NCBI GenBank assembly: GCA_903853185.1
Contig: CAINSX010000145.1
Location: forward strand, 1 to 14,511
From: an uncultured Opitutia bacterium
GTDB lineage: Bacteria; Verrucomicrobiota; Verrucomicrobiia; Opitutales; UBA953
Reading direction: 5' to 3'
DNA: 14,511 nucleotides
Part shown: positions 7,898 to 13,879 of the stretch, in pieces
How the letters are laid out: each line of letters opens with the position of its first letter
Numbering within the stretch: the first letter of the stretch is position 1
Made by a program: the position numbers and the translations under genes
The notes under the pieces: generated by a model
Told to the model about the DNA's origin: nothing
The model's database searches: none
The model's input: only the letters and a program-made list of their open reading frames with translations

Positions 7898-9199
7898 TCA
7901 GCGACCGCTCCACCAGCCGTCAAGCAACGCCGTGAGGCGCTTGACGTCCTCAGGGCGGGCGGCCGCGAGGTCCTTGAGTTCGGCCGGATCGGCCTTGAGG
8001 TCGAAGAGACGTGGAGGCTCATTGGCGCCATTGATACCGCTGGAGACGATCAGCTTGAGCGGACCGGCGACGAGCCAGCGATAACGCAGGCTCGAGGCGG
8101 GCTTGCCGATTTCGACGATGTCGTGGGTAGAGTTCTGGCCAGGGACGAACGGACGCGTGCGCAAGGCGACGTCGTCCAGAAGGTCGATGCCGTCACCATC
8201 CGCGGGAATCCGGGCGCCAGCGAGCTTCAGCAGCGTCGGCATGATGTCCACCGCGCTGGCCGCGTCGTCGATCGACGCCGGCTTGATGTGGCCGGGCCAG
8301 CTGACGATGATTGGCGAACGGATGCCTCCGTCGAAAGGCGACATCTTCGAGCGCTCGAAGTCGACCAAAGGCTTGTCGGCGCGCGGGATCCAACCGTTAT
8401 CGGAAATATAGACGACAATGGTATCCTGCGTGAGGCCTTCCTTCTCAAGGTGAGCACGCACGTCGCCGACGGTCTCGTCGAACCACTCGACCATCGCCAG
8501 GTAGCGGGCGGCTTGGATCGTCGGCGCCTTGCCGCGGTACTTCGCGAGGATGCGTTCCGGCGGGTTATGCGGGTCGTGCGGCATCATTGGCGCATACCAG
8601 GCGAAGAACGGCTTACCGTCCTTCTTGGAGCGGGAAATGAACTCGGTGAGCGGAGCAAGCGTCTTACGGCCGATATCCAGGCCTTCGTCGCCATGGCGAC
8701 CACCCTTGGTCATGCCCTCAGTGAAGCCGCCGTGCGTGTAGTCGCCCATCCACCACTTCCCTGTCTGCAGGCTGACGTAACCGCGCTCCGCCAGGAGACG
8801 CGGCAGATGCGGCGACTGTTCGAACAGCTTCACCAGCTGCTCCCGGCCTTGAAGAAAAGCCTCGGACTTCTGCTTGCCGGCACCCTTACCCGCGCCAGCG
8901 GGAACGGTCGGATCGTTGCCGGTCACGCCGTGGCGATGGACATGTCGTCCGGTCAGAAGCGAAGCGAGGCTGGGCGAGCACAGCGAGTTGGTGTCATAGC
9001 CGCGCGGGAAGACGCGCGACTCGGCCGCCAGCTTGTCGATGTTGGGCGTGCTGACCGACTTCGACCCCATGAAGCCGTAATCCGTCCAGGCATGATCGTC
9101 GGAGATGATCATCAGGATATTGGGCGGGCGATCGGCCGCCGAAAGCGTCAGGCCTAGGCTGGCGAGAGCAGCGACGCAAAGGGGCAACAGGCGGGGCAT
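7898..9199 (-). CDS. Exported sulfatase-like protein (alkaline phosphatase superfamily)
   Basis: This is a 433-residue type I sulfatase-like protein and the first gene of the operon. Signal peptide at 1-22 (ending SAAD). Metal-site pieces are ISDDHAW (Asp34, Asp35) and YISDNGW (Asp267, Asn268); other family motifs are TPNIDKLAAES (51-61), QTGKWWMGD (145-153), APMMPHDPHNPP (203-214) and FDGGIRSPIIVSWPG (289-303). The formylglycine segment reads CSPSLASLLTG from Cys74, so the Arg of the usual C-x-P-x-R is Leu; the nucleotides (AGC CTC GCT) confirm it. If Cys74 is matured to formylglycine the protein would hydrolyse sulfate esters, probably on glycans. If it is not, it may be an inactive or altered hydrolase. 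The length is normal at the short end of the family. ATG 9199 is preferred to the in-frame GTG at 9235 because the signal peptide starts there. Confidence 0.93.
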   Translation of the reverse strand: MPRLLPLCVAALASLGLTLSAADRPPNILMIISDDHAWTDYGFMGSKSVSTPNIDKLAAESRVFPRGYDTNSLCSPSLASLLTGRHVHRHGVTGNDPTVPAGAGKGAGKQKSEAFLQGREQLVKLFEQSPHLPRLLAERGYVSLQTGKWWMGDYTHGGFTEGMTKGGRHGDEGLDIGRKTLAPLTEFISRSKKDGKPFFAWYAPMMPHDPHNPPERILAKYRGKAPTIQAARYLAMVEWFDETVGDVRAHLEKEGLTQDTIVVYISDNGWIPRADKPLVDFERSKMSPFDGGIRSPIIVSWPGHIKPASIDDAASAVDIMPTLLKLAGARIPADGDGIDLLDDVALRTRPFVPGQNSTHDIVEIGKPASSLRYRWLVAGPLKLIVSSGINGANEPPRLFDLKADPAELKDLAAARPEDVKRLTALLDGWWSGR

Positions 9200-9207
9200 G
9201 CTTAATA

Positions 9208-9223
9208 GACTCCCCAAAGAGTC
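9208..9223 (-). promoter_or_regulatory. Hairpin containing the likely ribosome binding site of the sulfatase gene
   Basis: In the operon leader, GACTC-TTTGGG-GAGTC can form a 5-bp hairpin. Its 3' half carries GGGGAG (9215-9210), 10 nt before the ATG at 9199, the only Shine-Dalgarno-like sequence in this operon. Pairing would partly hide it. The stem is short and could be chance. Confidence 0.25.
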
Positions 9224-9256
9224 GCCCGTTCCCACCCAAAAAATCGCCCATTACCG

Positions 9257-9302
9257 CTCGTTTGACGATTCGGACAAAAAGCAGAGGTGCCTCATTTGAC
9301 GA
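9257..9302. repeat. Two imperfect 12-bp direct repeats in the divergent control region
   Basis: CTCGTTTGACGA (9257-9268) and CTCATTTGACGA (9291-9302) differ at one base and start 34 bp apart, about three helical turns. A second, weaker pair lies beside them: TCGCCCGTTCCC (9222-9233) and TCGCCCATTACC (9244-9255). Such pairs can be regulator half-sites. The second CTC copy also contains TTGACG, which could be a -35 box for the plus strand with CATAGT 16 bp on (9318-9323). Confidence 0.3.
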
Positions 9303-9383
9303 ACCCACGACCTTGGGCATAGTGAGCCTCGTAGCGCATCTACAGGCCACCCCGACCCGACCCAGTCGGCCCCTGTAGAAAAT

Positions 9384-9413
9384 ATTATACGATTTTATCA
9401 AGTTGTTATTCAA
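9384..9413 (-). promoter_or_regulatory. Promoter of the sulfatase-lactonase-PSD1-DUF1501 operon
   Basis: On the minus strand, TTGAAT (9413-9408) and a perfect TATAAT (9389-9384) are separated by 18 bp inside an unusually AT-rich stretch. Transcription would start near 9377 and leave a leader of about 178 nt before the sulfatase ATG. This is the strongest housekeeping-type promoter match in the window. The organism's own consensus is unknown, so the assignment stays provisional. Confidence 0.55.
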
Positions 9414-9420
9414 CGACTTG
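9399..9420. promoter_or_regulatory. Palindrome overlapping the operon -35 box (candidate operator)
   Basis: CAAGTTGTT-ATTC-AACGACTTG is an inverted repeat with 9-bp arms and one mismatch, which would be a G-U pair in RNA; the loop is four bases. It covers the predicted -35 box of the operon promoter and lies about 66 bp upstream of the sigma-factor start. That position suits a repressor or activator site acting on one or both divergent units. No T-run follows on the plus strand, so it does not look like a terminator. Confidence 0.4.
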
Positions 9421-9456
9421 TGTAAATGCCCCCTTCCGACCCCCCTTTTTTAGCCC

Positions 9457-9464
9457 TATATATA
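9457..9464 (+). promoter_or_regulatory. Possible -10 element for the sigma-factor gene
   Basis: TATATATA (9457-9464) lies 21 bp before the ATG at 9486. TTCCGA (9434-9439), 17 bp upstream of it, is a poor -35 match. If used, the leader would be only about 15 nt and lack a Shine-Dalgarno, and the upstream in-frame ATG at 9426 would not be transcribed. This is weak evidence. Confidence 0.25.
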
Positions 9465-9485
9465 CAGGCCCCTTTCTTTTTCCAC

Positions 9486-10436
9486 ATGATCAACAACATC
9501 CCCCGCACCGCCAAGACCGACGCTCTTACCTTCCTCCTCCGCTCCGACCTCCCCGACCTGGGCGAAATCCAGGTCAGCGTCGTCGAAACCTCTCCGGACC
9601 GCTCCAGCGAGGCCGACAACCTGACGATCTTCCTGAACGAGGCTAACCGCTGGCCGCGCCTCGTCGCCGAAGAGGAGCTCCGTCTCGGCCGCCTGATCAA
9701 GGCCGGCAAGGATCTCGACGGCAACCTGACCCCCGTCGCCCAGGCCGCCTTTAACGAGCTCGTGAGCCGCAACCTTCGTCTCTCCTACCATGCCGCCAAG
9801 CAGATGCGCGTTCCCCGCGAGGAGATGATGGAGCTGATCTCGGCCGGTAATTTCGCCCTGCTCGGCGCCGCCCGTGATTTCGACGCCGACCTCGGGCATC
9901 GCTTCAGCACCTACGCCTTCTGGGGCATCCGCAGCGCCGTCATGCGTGAACTGAATTTTCTCCGCCGCACCGTCCGCCTACCGCGCAATCTCCACGAGCA
10001 GCTGTCGAAACTCCGCAAGACCGAGGCCGCGCTACTCCAGGAGCTCGGCCGCGCACCCGAAGAAGAAGAGATCGCCGGCGTCCTCGACTGGTCGCTGGAG
10101 AAGATCACCGAACTGCGCGCCTATCAGCAGCATGGGCAGTCGCTCGACGCTCCCCTCGGCGAGGAAAGCGAGACCACGTTCGGCGACACGCTGAAGGACG
10201 AGGACGCCACGACGCCGGCCGCGCACGCCGAAGCCGCCGACCGCAAGGACGCGCTGCACGAAGTCCTGGCGCAGCTCACGCCCCGCGAACTCGAGGTGAC
10301 CCGCCTGCGCCACGGGCTGGACGGCGAGGAGCTGACGCTTGACGCCATCGGTCAGCTCCAGGGCGTCTCCCGCGAGCGCATCCGCCAGATCGAAGCCGCC
10401 GCCCTGCGTAAACTGCATGAAGGCATACGCCGTTAA
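9486..10436 (+). CDS. Sigma-70 family RNA polymerase sigma factor (RpoD/RpoS-like, region 2.4 divergent)
   Basis: This 316-residue sigma factor directs RNA polymerase to a promoter class. It has region 1.2 (DNLTIFLNEANRWP, 44-57), region 2 (about 88-165, including ELVSRNLRLSYHAAKQM and the core-binding-type segment MMELISAGNFALLGAARDFD), region 3 (about 166-220) and region 4 (about 253-312) with the helix-turn-helix LTLDAIGQLQGVSRERIRQI. The long acidic region 1.1 of housekeeping RpoD is absent, so it looks like a group 2/3 alternative sigma. The -10-reading helix reads RFSTYAFWGIRSAVMRE (139-155) where sigma70 has RFSTYATWWIRQAITR, changing residues equivalent to Trp434, Gln437 and Thr440. 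The in-frame ATG at 9426 would add 20 hydrophobic/Pro-rich residues unlike the family; 9486 is preferred but not certain. It is divergent from the sulfatase operon and 38 bp ahead of the mono-heme gene. Confidence 0.92.
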   Translation: MINNIPRTAKTDALTFLLRSDLPDLGEIQVSVVETSPDRSSEADNLTIFLNEANRWPRLVAEEELRLGRLIKAGKDLDGNLTPVAQAAFNELVSRNLRLSYHAAKQMRVPREEMMELISAGNFALLGAARDFDADLGHRFSTYAFWGIRSAVMRELNFLRRTVRLPRNLHEQLSKLRKTEAALLQELGRAPEEEEIAGVLDWSLEKITELRAYQQHGQSLDAPLGEESETTFGDTLKDEDATTPAAHAEAADRKDALHEVLAQLTPRELEVTRLRHGLDGEELTLDAIGQLQGVSRERIRQIEAAALRKLHEGIRR

Positions 10437-10474
10437 CCCCTTGTGCCGGAGGGCGCCTTCGCCATGATGGAGGC

Positions 10475-11776
10475 GTGCCCGACCTCCTTCGCTTCCTCCT
10501 CGTCGTCGGACTGATCGGTCCGCTGACGCGCAGCGCGCAGGCTCAGCAGGTCGAGCCCTTCGAGGAACCCCCGATCAACTACTCGGCGTCGCAGACAAAC
10601 GACCGCGCGACGGCGATCAACGCCGCCTTCCAGAGCCGCGCCGACGAGATCCGCTCCTTGCCGGCCAAGAAGCGGCTCAAGTGGCTGCTCGACGAGCTGG
10701 GCGTGCCCGTCGAATCCCAGATTTTGGTCTTCAGCAAGACCAGCCTCCAACGCGACCTGATCAACCCCGAGACGCCCCGCGTCCTTTATTTCTCAGACGA
10801 AGCCTATGTCGGCTGGTCCGTGACCGGGTCGTTCGAAGTTTCCGTGTTCGACGCGAAGCTCGGCACGACCTTCTACCTCTTTGACCAACATGCCGCGAAG
10901 GACGTCCCGCTGCTGGAACGGAGCGGCGACTGCCTGCTCTGCCATTCGCGCCATGAGCACACGCCCTCCCTCCGCACCCGCACGGTCTTTCCTGATGCCA
11001 ACGGCGAACCGCTGAGCGGTTCCGGCGGCTCCAACATCGCTCCTTCAACCCCGCTCGCCGAGCGCTGGGGCGGCTGGTATGTCACCGGCACCAAGGCGCC
11101 CTTCGAACATCGCGGCAACCTGATCGGCAAGAAGATCGATGACTTCGAAGGCCCAGCGGCCCAGCCGACCCGTAATCTGCTCAGCCTCAAAGGCGTCGTC
11201 GATACGCACCGCTATCTACTCAATACCAGCGACGTCGTGCCGCTGCTGATGCACGACCACCAGGTGCATGTGCACAACGTCCTCTCGACGGCCAACCAGG
11301 ACGCGCGCATCGCGCTCCACCGCTGGCCTGCGATGCGGGAGATCCTCGGGTTGCCGGCAAACGCGCCACCCCAGGGCTCCTGCCTCGTGGTATTCGACAG
11401 CCAGGCCGAGAAGATCCTCGACGCCCTACTCTGCCGCGATGAGGCCACCTGGCCAGCGGAAGGCATCCAAGGCGACGGCGTCTTCGCCCCCGCCTACGCC
11501 AAGACCCGCAAGCCGGATGCCAAGGGTCGCTCGTTGCGCGACCTCGATCTCAAGACCCGCCTCTTCCGCTATCGCTGCAGCCCGCTCATCTACTCGCAGA
11601 GCTTCGCGACGCTCCCCAAGGAACTGCGTGACATCGTCCTGCTCCGGCTTTCCTCCGGCCTCCGCGCCTTCCCGCCGTCGCCGTCATTCGGCCATCTCAC
11701 CGATGACGAACGCGCCACGATCCACGAGATCCTGACGCAGACGATGCCGGACCTGCCCGCGAACTGGGGCAAATAA
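10475..11776 (+). CDS. Conserved secreted mono-heme protein of unknown function
   Basis: This 433-residue exported protein starts at GTG 10475, which opens directly into a signal peptide (hydrophobic 4-16, cleavage near AQA-QQ at 21-25). A nearby ATG pair at 10464/10467 is in another frame. A single c-type heme site CLLCH lies at 153-157 (SGDCLLCHSRHEH). Sequence around it, PRVLYFSDEAYVGW (101-114), DAKLGTTFYLFDQ (126-138) and ERWGGWYVTGT (196-206), resembles an uncharacterised cytochrome-like family I recall from Planctomycetota and Acidobacteriota with the pattern YFNDxxYxGW...DPKLGxxFYxLDQ...CxxCH...ERWGGWYVTG. The histidine cluster MHDHQVHVHN (259-268) could bind metal. It follows the sigma gene by 38 bp and may be co-transcribed with it. 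The reaction is unknown; electron transfer or heme catalysis outside the cytoplasm is the reasonable guess. Confidence 0.88.
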   Translation: MPDLLRFLLVVGLIGPLTRSAQAQQVEPFEEPPINYSASQTNDRATAINAAFQSRADEIRSLPAKKRLKWLLDELGVPVESQILVFSKTSLQRDLINPETPRVLYFSDEAYVGWSVTGSFEVSVFDAKLGTTFYLFDQHAAKDVPLLERSGDCLLCHSRHEHTPSLRTRTVFPDANGEPLSGSGGSNIAPSTPLAERWGGWYVTGTKAPFEHRGNLIGKKIDDFEGPAAQPTRNLLSLKGVVDTHRYLLNTSDVVPLLMHDHQVHVHNVLSTANQDARIALHRWPAMREILGLPANAPPQGSCLVVFDSQAEKILDALLCRDEATWPAEGIQGDGVFAPAYAKTRKPDAKGRSLRDLDLKTRLFRYRCSPLIYSQSFATLPKELRDIVLLRLSSGLRAFPPSPSFGHLTDDERATIHEILTQTMPDLPANWGK

Positions 11777-11785
11777 GACGGACGC

Positions 11786-11819
11786 AAAAAAGGCCGGCCC
11801 TCGAGGAGGACCGGCCTTT
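11786..11819. terminator. Bidirectional intrinsic terminator
   Basis: AAAGGCCGG (11789-11797) pairs perfectly with CCGGCCTTT (11811-11819), with a further CCT/AGG pairing inside the 13-base loop. On the minus strand the hairpin is followed by six T residues, a good terminator for the SGNH gene. On the plus strand only TTTC follows, a weaker stop for the mono-heme gene. It lies exactly between the two convergent genes. Confidence 0.85.
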
Positions 11820-11839
11820 CGGTTCAGATGAAAGCAGGC

Positions 11840-12610
11840 TTACTTGACGAGCGAAGCGAGCTTCTCGCGGATCGCGTCGGCTTCGACCTGGTAGCTGGCG
11901 GCGTTAAGGTGCAGGAGGTCAGGCATGACGGACTTCTCGAGCGTGCCGTCGGCGGTGAGGAACTTGGCGCCGATGTCGAAGTAGTGGACCTTCTTGCCGT
12001 CATCGAGCTTGGCGATGAGCGCGTTGACCTGGCTGTTCTTCACGCGAGGGGCGTCCGTCGGCTTGGCCGAGCGGGGGAAGACCGCGAGGAGGAGCACCTT
12101 CGTGTCGGGCGAGCGCTGATGGATGGCGGCGATGATGTTCTTGATGCCGTTGGCAATCATCTCGGGAGTGTGCAGCGCGTTGCCGACGTTGTTGGTGCCG
12201 ATCATGAGCACGACGGCCTTGGGCTTGATGCCTTCGAACTCGCCGTTCTCGACGCGCCAGAGCACGTGCTGGACCTGGTCGCCGCCGATGCCGAAATTGG
12301 CGGCGTTGTATTTGGCGTATTCCTTGAAGACGTCCTTGCCGTTGCCAGCCCAGCCCGCGGTGATCGAGTCGCCGAGGAAGACGACCTGCGCTTCGCCCTT
12401 CTTGGCGATCGCGACGAAGGCCTCATGGGACTTGGCGAAGCCAGCGTTGATCTGACCGGTCTTGGCGTCGTACTTCGGGGCGGCGACGTCGGCCTGCTGC
12501 GCCGGCAGGCTGATGGCCTTCTTAGGGGCGTCTTTCTTGGCTTCCTGAGCGACGACGGAGGTCGCGGCGAACAGGGAAAGCCCGAGGAGGAGGGATAGGG
12601 TGCGTTTCAT
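11840..12610 (-). CDS. Secreted SGNH/GDSL-family hydrolase
   Basis: This 256-residue exported esterase-like enzyme of the SGNH superfamily is close in layout to the platelet-activating-factor acetylhydrolase beta/gamma type. Signal peptide at 1-21 (ending VVA-QE), then a Lys/Ala/Pro-rich linker to about 45. The four SGNH blocks are visible: VVFLGDSITAGW with nucleophile Ser82 (77-88), FGIGG with Gly at 109 (106-110), MIGTNN with Asn140 (136-141), and the catalytic Asp231/His234 pair in PDLLHLN (230-236). In glycan-degrading bacteria such proteins often remove acetyl groups from polysaccharides; the substrate here is not shown. The open frame runs upstream to 12994 over the cupin gene, but the signal peptide fixes ATG 12610. 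The upstream bases are C-rich with no Shine-Dalgarno; a TTGACA lies at 12660-12655 without a convincing -10. Its 3' end faces a good terminator. Confidence 0.93.
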   Translation of the reverse strand: MKRTLSLLLGLSLFAATSVVAQEAKKDAPKKAISLPAQQADVAAPKYDAKTGQINAGFAKSHEAFVAIAKKGEAQVVFLGDSITAGWAGNGKDVFKEYAKYNAANFGIGGDQVQHVLWRVENGEFEGIKPKAVVLMIGTNNVGNALHTPEMIANGIKNIIAAIHQRSPDTKVLLLAVFPRSAKPTDAPRVKNSQVNALIAKLDDGKKVHYFDIGAKFLTADGTLEKSVMPDLLHLNAASYQVEADAIREKLASLVK

Positions 12611-12712
12611 GGGGGGATCTTGGGGGACCTCCATTTCGCCCCGGAGTTCCCCGCTGTCAATGTCCGCCCCCTCTGGCTTGCTCACAAGCGACCGGCCGGC
12701 ATAGGAACCTGC

Positions 12713-13114
12713 ATGAGTAAACCCCTGCGTTTCGTGACCAAAGCCGAGGCCATCAAGGAAGAGTACAAAGGTCGCACCAATTACTGGCTGACCCGGCCCG
12801 AACTGACCGGCGCGAAGGACCTGCAGGTCTGCGAAGCGACTTTGCCCCCGGGCGAAGGCCACGCCTTCCACACGCACCCGGAGCTCGAAGAGATGATCTA
12901 CGTGCTGGCCGGCGAAGTGGAGCAGTGGGTGGAGAAAGAAAAACGCATGCTCAAGCCCGGAGACGTCGCGCACATCCCCGCGGGCGTCGTGCATGCGACC
13001 TTCAACGCCTCGAAGGCCGACGCGACGATCCTCGCCATCCTGTCGCCGGGCGCGAGCAAAGGGCCCTTCATGATCGACGTCAGCGGCGAGGCCCCGTGGA
13101 AGGGCCTGCGCTGA
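12713..13114 (+). CDS. Small single-domain cupin protein
   Basis: This is a 133-residue cytoplasmic cupin. Both cupin motifs are intact: motif 1 GHAFHTHPELEEMIYVLAGE (48-67), with His54 and His56 (spelled HTH) plus Glu60 or Glu61 as probable metal ligands, and motif 2 GDVAHIPAGVVHATFN (84-99), with His95 as the third His ligand. There is no signal peptide or second domain, so it falls among small metal-binding cupins that include sugar isomerases, dioxygenases and sensors; the sequence does not decide which. ATG 12713 is preferred because AGGA lies 7 nt upstream and the frame upstream of it (to 12620) reads as non-coding. It is divergent from the SGNH gene (102 bp) and convergent with the DUF1080 gene (9 bp), so it is probably transcribed alone. 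Confidence 0.9.
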   Translation: MSKPLRFVTKAEAIKEEYKGRTNYWLTRPELTGAKDLQVCEATLPPGEGHAFHTHPELEEMIYVLAGEVEQWVEKEKRMLKPGDVAHIPAGVVHATFNASKADATILAILSPGASKGPFMIDVSGEAPWKGLR

Positions 13115-13123
13115 GCCCGCGGC

Positions 13124-13795
13124 TTACTTCAGTTCCTTGATCCGGACGTTGCGGTACCAGACGTGCTTCGCCTCGTCCTGGAAGCCGATGTGTCCATCGG
13201 CCGGACGGTCCTTCATCGGGGACGCGTCGAGATCGAGGACGATGGTGCGCTCGCCGTTGAAGTCGACGGTCAGGTGGCGGGCCTGGAGCGTGAGCGTGTA
13301 GCGGTTCCATTCGCCGGGCGCCTTCACCATATTCTTTGAAGGGGCCATCGCGCGGATGATGCCGCCGCAATCATGATGGCCGGGCTTCGCCAGTCCGTAG
13401 GTGTCGAGGATCTGGAGCTCGATGCCCTTGGCGACGGGGTCAAGCGGATCAGCGACGCAGAAGAAGACGCCGGAGTTGCCCGTCGGCTCGATCTTGAATT
13501 CGAGATCGAGGACGAAGTCGTGATACTTGCGCTCGGTGAAGAGGTACGCGTCGTAGCGCTGCCAGCCCTTCTCGCCCGGACGGGGCTTCAGCGTGACGGT
13601 GCCGTCCGTGTCGTAGACCCAGTTGCCCTTGGTCTTCCAGCCAGACAGGTCCTTGCCGTTGAAGAGCGGGGCGAAGCCCGGAGCATCCGCGGCCGGTTGC
13701 GGCACCGCGGCGACCGGGGTGCTGACGGGATAGTTCTCGGGCGCGGCGGCGAGCGCGAGCGGCAGGAGGGCGGCTAGGAGCAGGAAGCGGGGCAT
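13124..13795 (-). CDS. DUF1080 (3-keto-disaccharide hydrolase family) secreted protein
   Basis: This 223-residue exported protein has a laminin-G/concanavalin-like fold, in the Pfam family named 3-keto-disaccharide hydrolase (PF06439, formerly DUF1080). Signal peptide at 1-18 (LALAAA), a Pro/Ala-rich stretch to about 40, then the domain with its hallmark start FAPLFNGKDLSGWK (41-54), PTGNSGVFFC (104-113), GIELQILD (124-131), GEWNRYTLTLQ (161-171) and the closing GHIGFQDEAKHVWYRNVRIKEL (from 201). Characterised relatives cleave 3-keto glycosides after sugar oxidation; many copies per genome are typical of Verrucomicrobiota and Planctomycetota. ATG 13795 is chosen because it begins the signal peptide; an in-frame GTG at 13834 lies further up. 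It is convergent with the cupin and divergent from the S9 peptidase (84 bp). Substrate is unknown. Confidence 0.93.
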   Translation of the reverse strand: MPRFLLLAALLPLALAAAPENYPVSTPVAAVPQPAADAPGFAPLFNGKDLSGWKTKGNWVYDTDGTVTLKPRPGEKGWQRYDAYLFTERKYHDFVLDLEFKIEPTGNSGVFFCVADPLDPVAKGIELQILDTYGLAKPGHHDCGGIIRAMAPSKNMVKAPGEWNRYTLTLQARHLTVDFNGERTIVLDLDASPMKDRPADGHIGFQDEAKHVWYRNVRIKELK

Positions 13796-13879
13796 GCGGA
13801 TGAGGTATCCGGCGACCAGCAGAGGTCGAGCCACATATCAGGTTCGACTGCCCTCGGCTTGTCATAATAAAGATACGAC

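Noticed and set aside
8994..9413. A minus-strand frame running from the promoter region into the sulfatase gene
   Set aside because: It starts at a TTG inside the predicted -35 box, overlaps the sulfatase in another frame and resembles nothing. A leader peptide is possible but unsupported.
9341..9470. TACAGGCC at 9341 and 9463 with CCTGTA at 9372 as a repeat set
   Set aside because: The copies are only 6-8 bp and irregularly spaced; this is likely chance.
9426..9485. N-terminal extension of the sigma factor from ATG 9426
   Set aside because: It would add a Pro/Phe-rich stretch unlike any sigma factor, and a likely -10 box lies inside it. It is kept only as an alternative start.
10437..10474. 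GGCG-CCTT-CGCC hairpin between the sigma gene and the mono-heme gene as a terminator
   Set aside because: The stem is only 4 bp and no T-run follows, so read-through is more likely.
12655..12660. Perfect TTGACA on the minus strand upstream of the SGNH gene as a promoter
   Set aside because: At 16-18 bp spacing the -10 position reads GAAATG or similar, so no full promoter can be supported.
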